From: Mediterranea massiliensis
GTDB lineage: Bacteria; Bacteroidota; Bacteroidia; Bacteroidales; Bacteroidaceae
Direction: 5' to 3'
Assembly: GCA_958402075.1 (NCBI GenBank)
Contig: CATXSD010000035.1
Span: forward strand, 1-24,502
Length of the DNA: 24,502 nt
Shown here: positions 24,457 to 24,502 of the stretch, piece after piece
Numbering within the stretch: position 1 is the stretch's first letter
Layout: each line of letters opens with the position of its first letter
Position numbers and translations under genes: made by a program
Notes under the pieces: generated by a model
Seen by the model: the letters and a program-made list of their open reading frames with translations, nothing else
Databases searched by the model: none
Told to the model about the DNA's origin: nothing

Positions 24457-24502
24457 GGCCCGTTCGTCTATCGGTTAGGACGCAAGATTTTCATTCTTGA
24501 AA
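24457..24502 (+). tRNA. tRNA-Glu (anticodon TTC), 3' truncated by the window edge
   Basis: The gene begins GGCCCGTT. The D arm (GTCT ... GGAC) and the anticodon arm CAAGA-TTTTCAT-TCTTG are complete, and the seven-base loop gives anticodon TTC, reading glutamate codons GAA and GAG. The window ends at about tRNA position 46, so the T arm and acceptor 3' strand are not seen. A consensus promoter lies about 55 bases upstream. Confidence 0.95.

Overview
The window is chromosomal DNA from a member of the Bacteroidales, most likely Bacteroidaceae (Bacteroides, Phocaeicola, Mediterranea or a close relative). Three things point there. The gene order ftsI-murE-mraY-murD-ftsW-murG-murC-ftsQ-ftsA-ftsZ is the Bacteroidetes form of the division and cell-wall (dcw) cluster. 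Several genes are preceded by the Bacteroides-type -7 box TAnnTTTG. Shine-Dalgarno sequences are generally absent. The DNPR motif in MurE indicates a meso-diaminopimelate peptidoglycan. No species name can be supported from the sequence alone.

Region 1 (1-12984) is one unidirectional, tightly packed operon. It holds the 3' end of a division transpeptidase (ftsI with a PASTA domain), the enzymes that build UDP-MurNAc-pentapeptide, lipid I and lipid II (murE, mraY, murD, murG, murC), the lipid II polymerase ftsW, and the divisome proteins ftsQ, ftsA and ftsZ. ftsW is interrupted by a frameshift near 5641 that restores cleanly if two bases are added or one is removed. For an essential gene this is either a sequence error or a remarkable mutation.

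Region 2 (12985-15489) has five 22-bp tandem repeat units after ftsZ, then a YqeY-family gene with its own terminator, then the M20-family dipeptidase pepD with a promoter and a terminator.

Region 3 (15490-16234) looks empty at first sight but is the most unusual part. It is AT-rich and holds a Bacteroides-type promoter with a 15-bp palindrome overlapping its start site and a near-identical copy exactly 63 bp upstream. Downstream are two very small open reading frames (24 and 29 codons), each with a purine-rich ribosome-binding site, sharing the pattern KK[IL]F-x4-NA. A hairpin carries the first stop codon in its loop, and a near-perfect intrinsic terminator ends the unit. It reads as a self-contained, regulated transcription unit for two related peptides, of no family I recognise.

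Region 4 (16235-22051) is a 1,938-residue exported alpha-2-macroglobulin-like protein without the thioester motif. A bidirectional terminator separates it from the leftward genes fucO (lactaldehyde reductase) and recO (recombination mediator). The window ends inside a rightward tRNA-Glu gene with a textbook Bacteroides promoter. I found no insertion sequence, CRISPR array, integrase or prophage gene.
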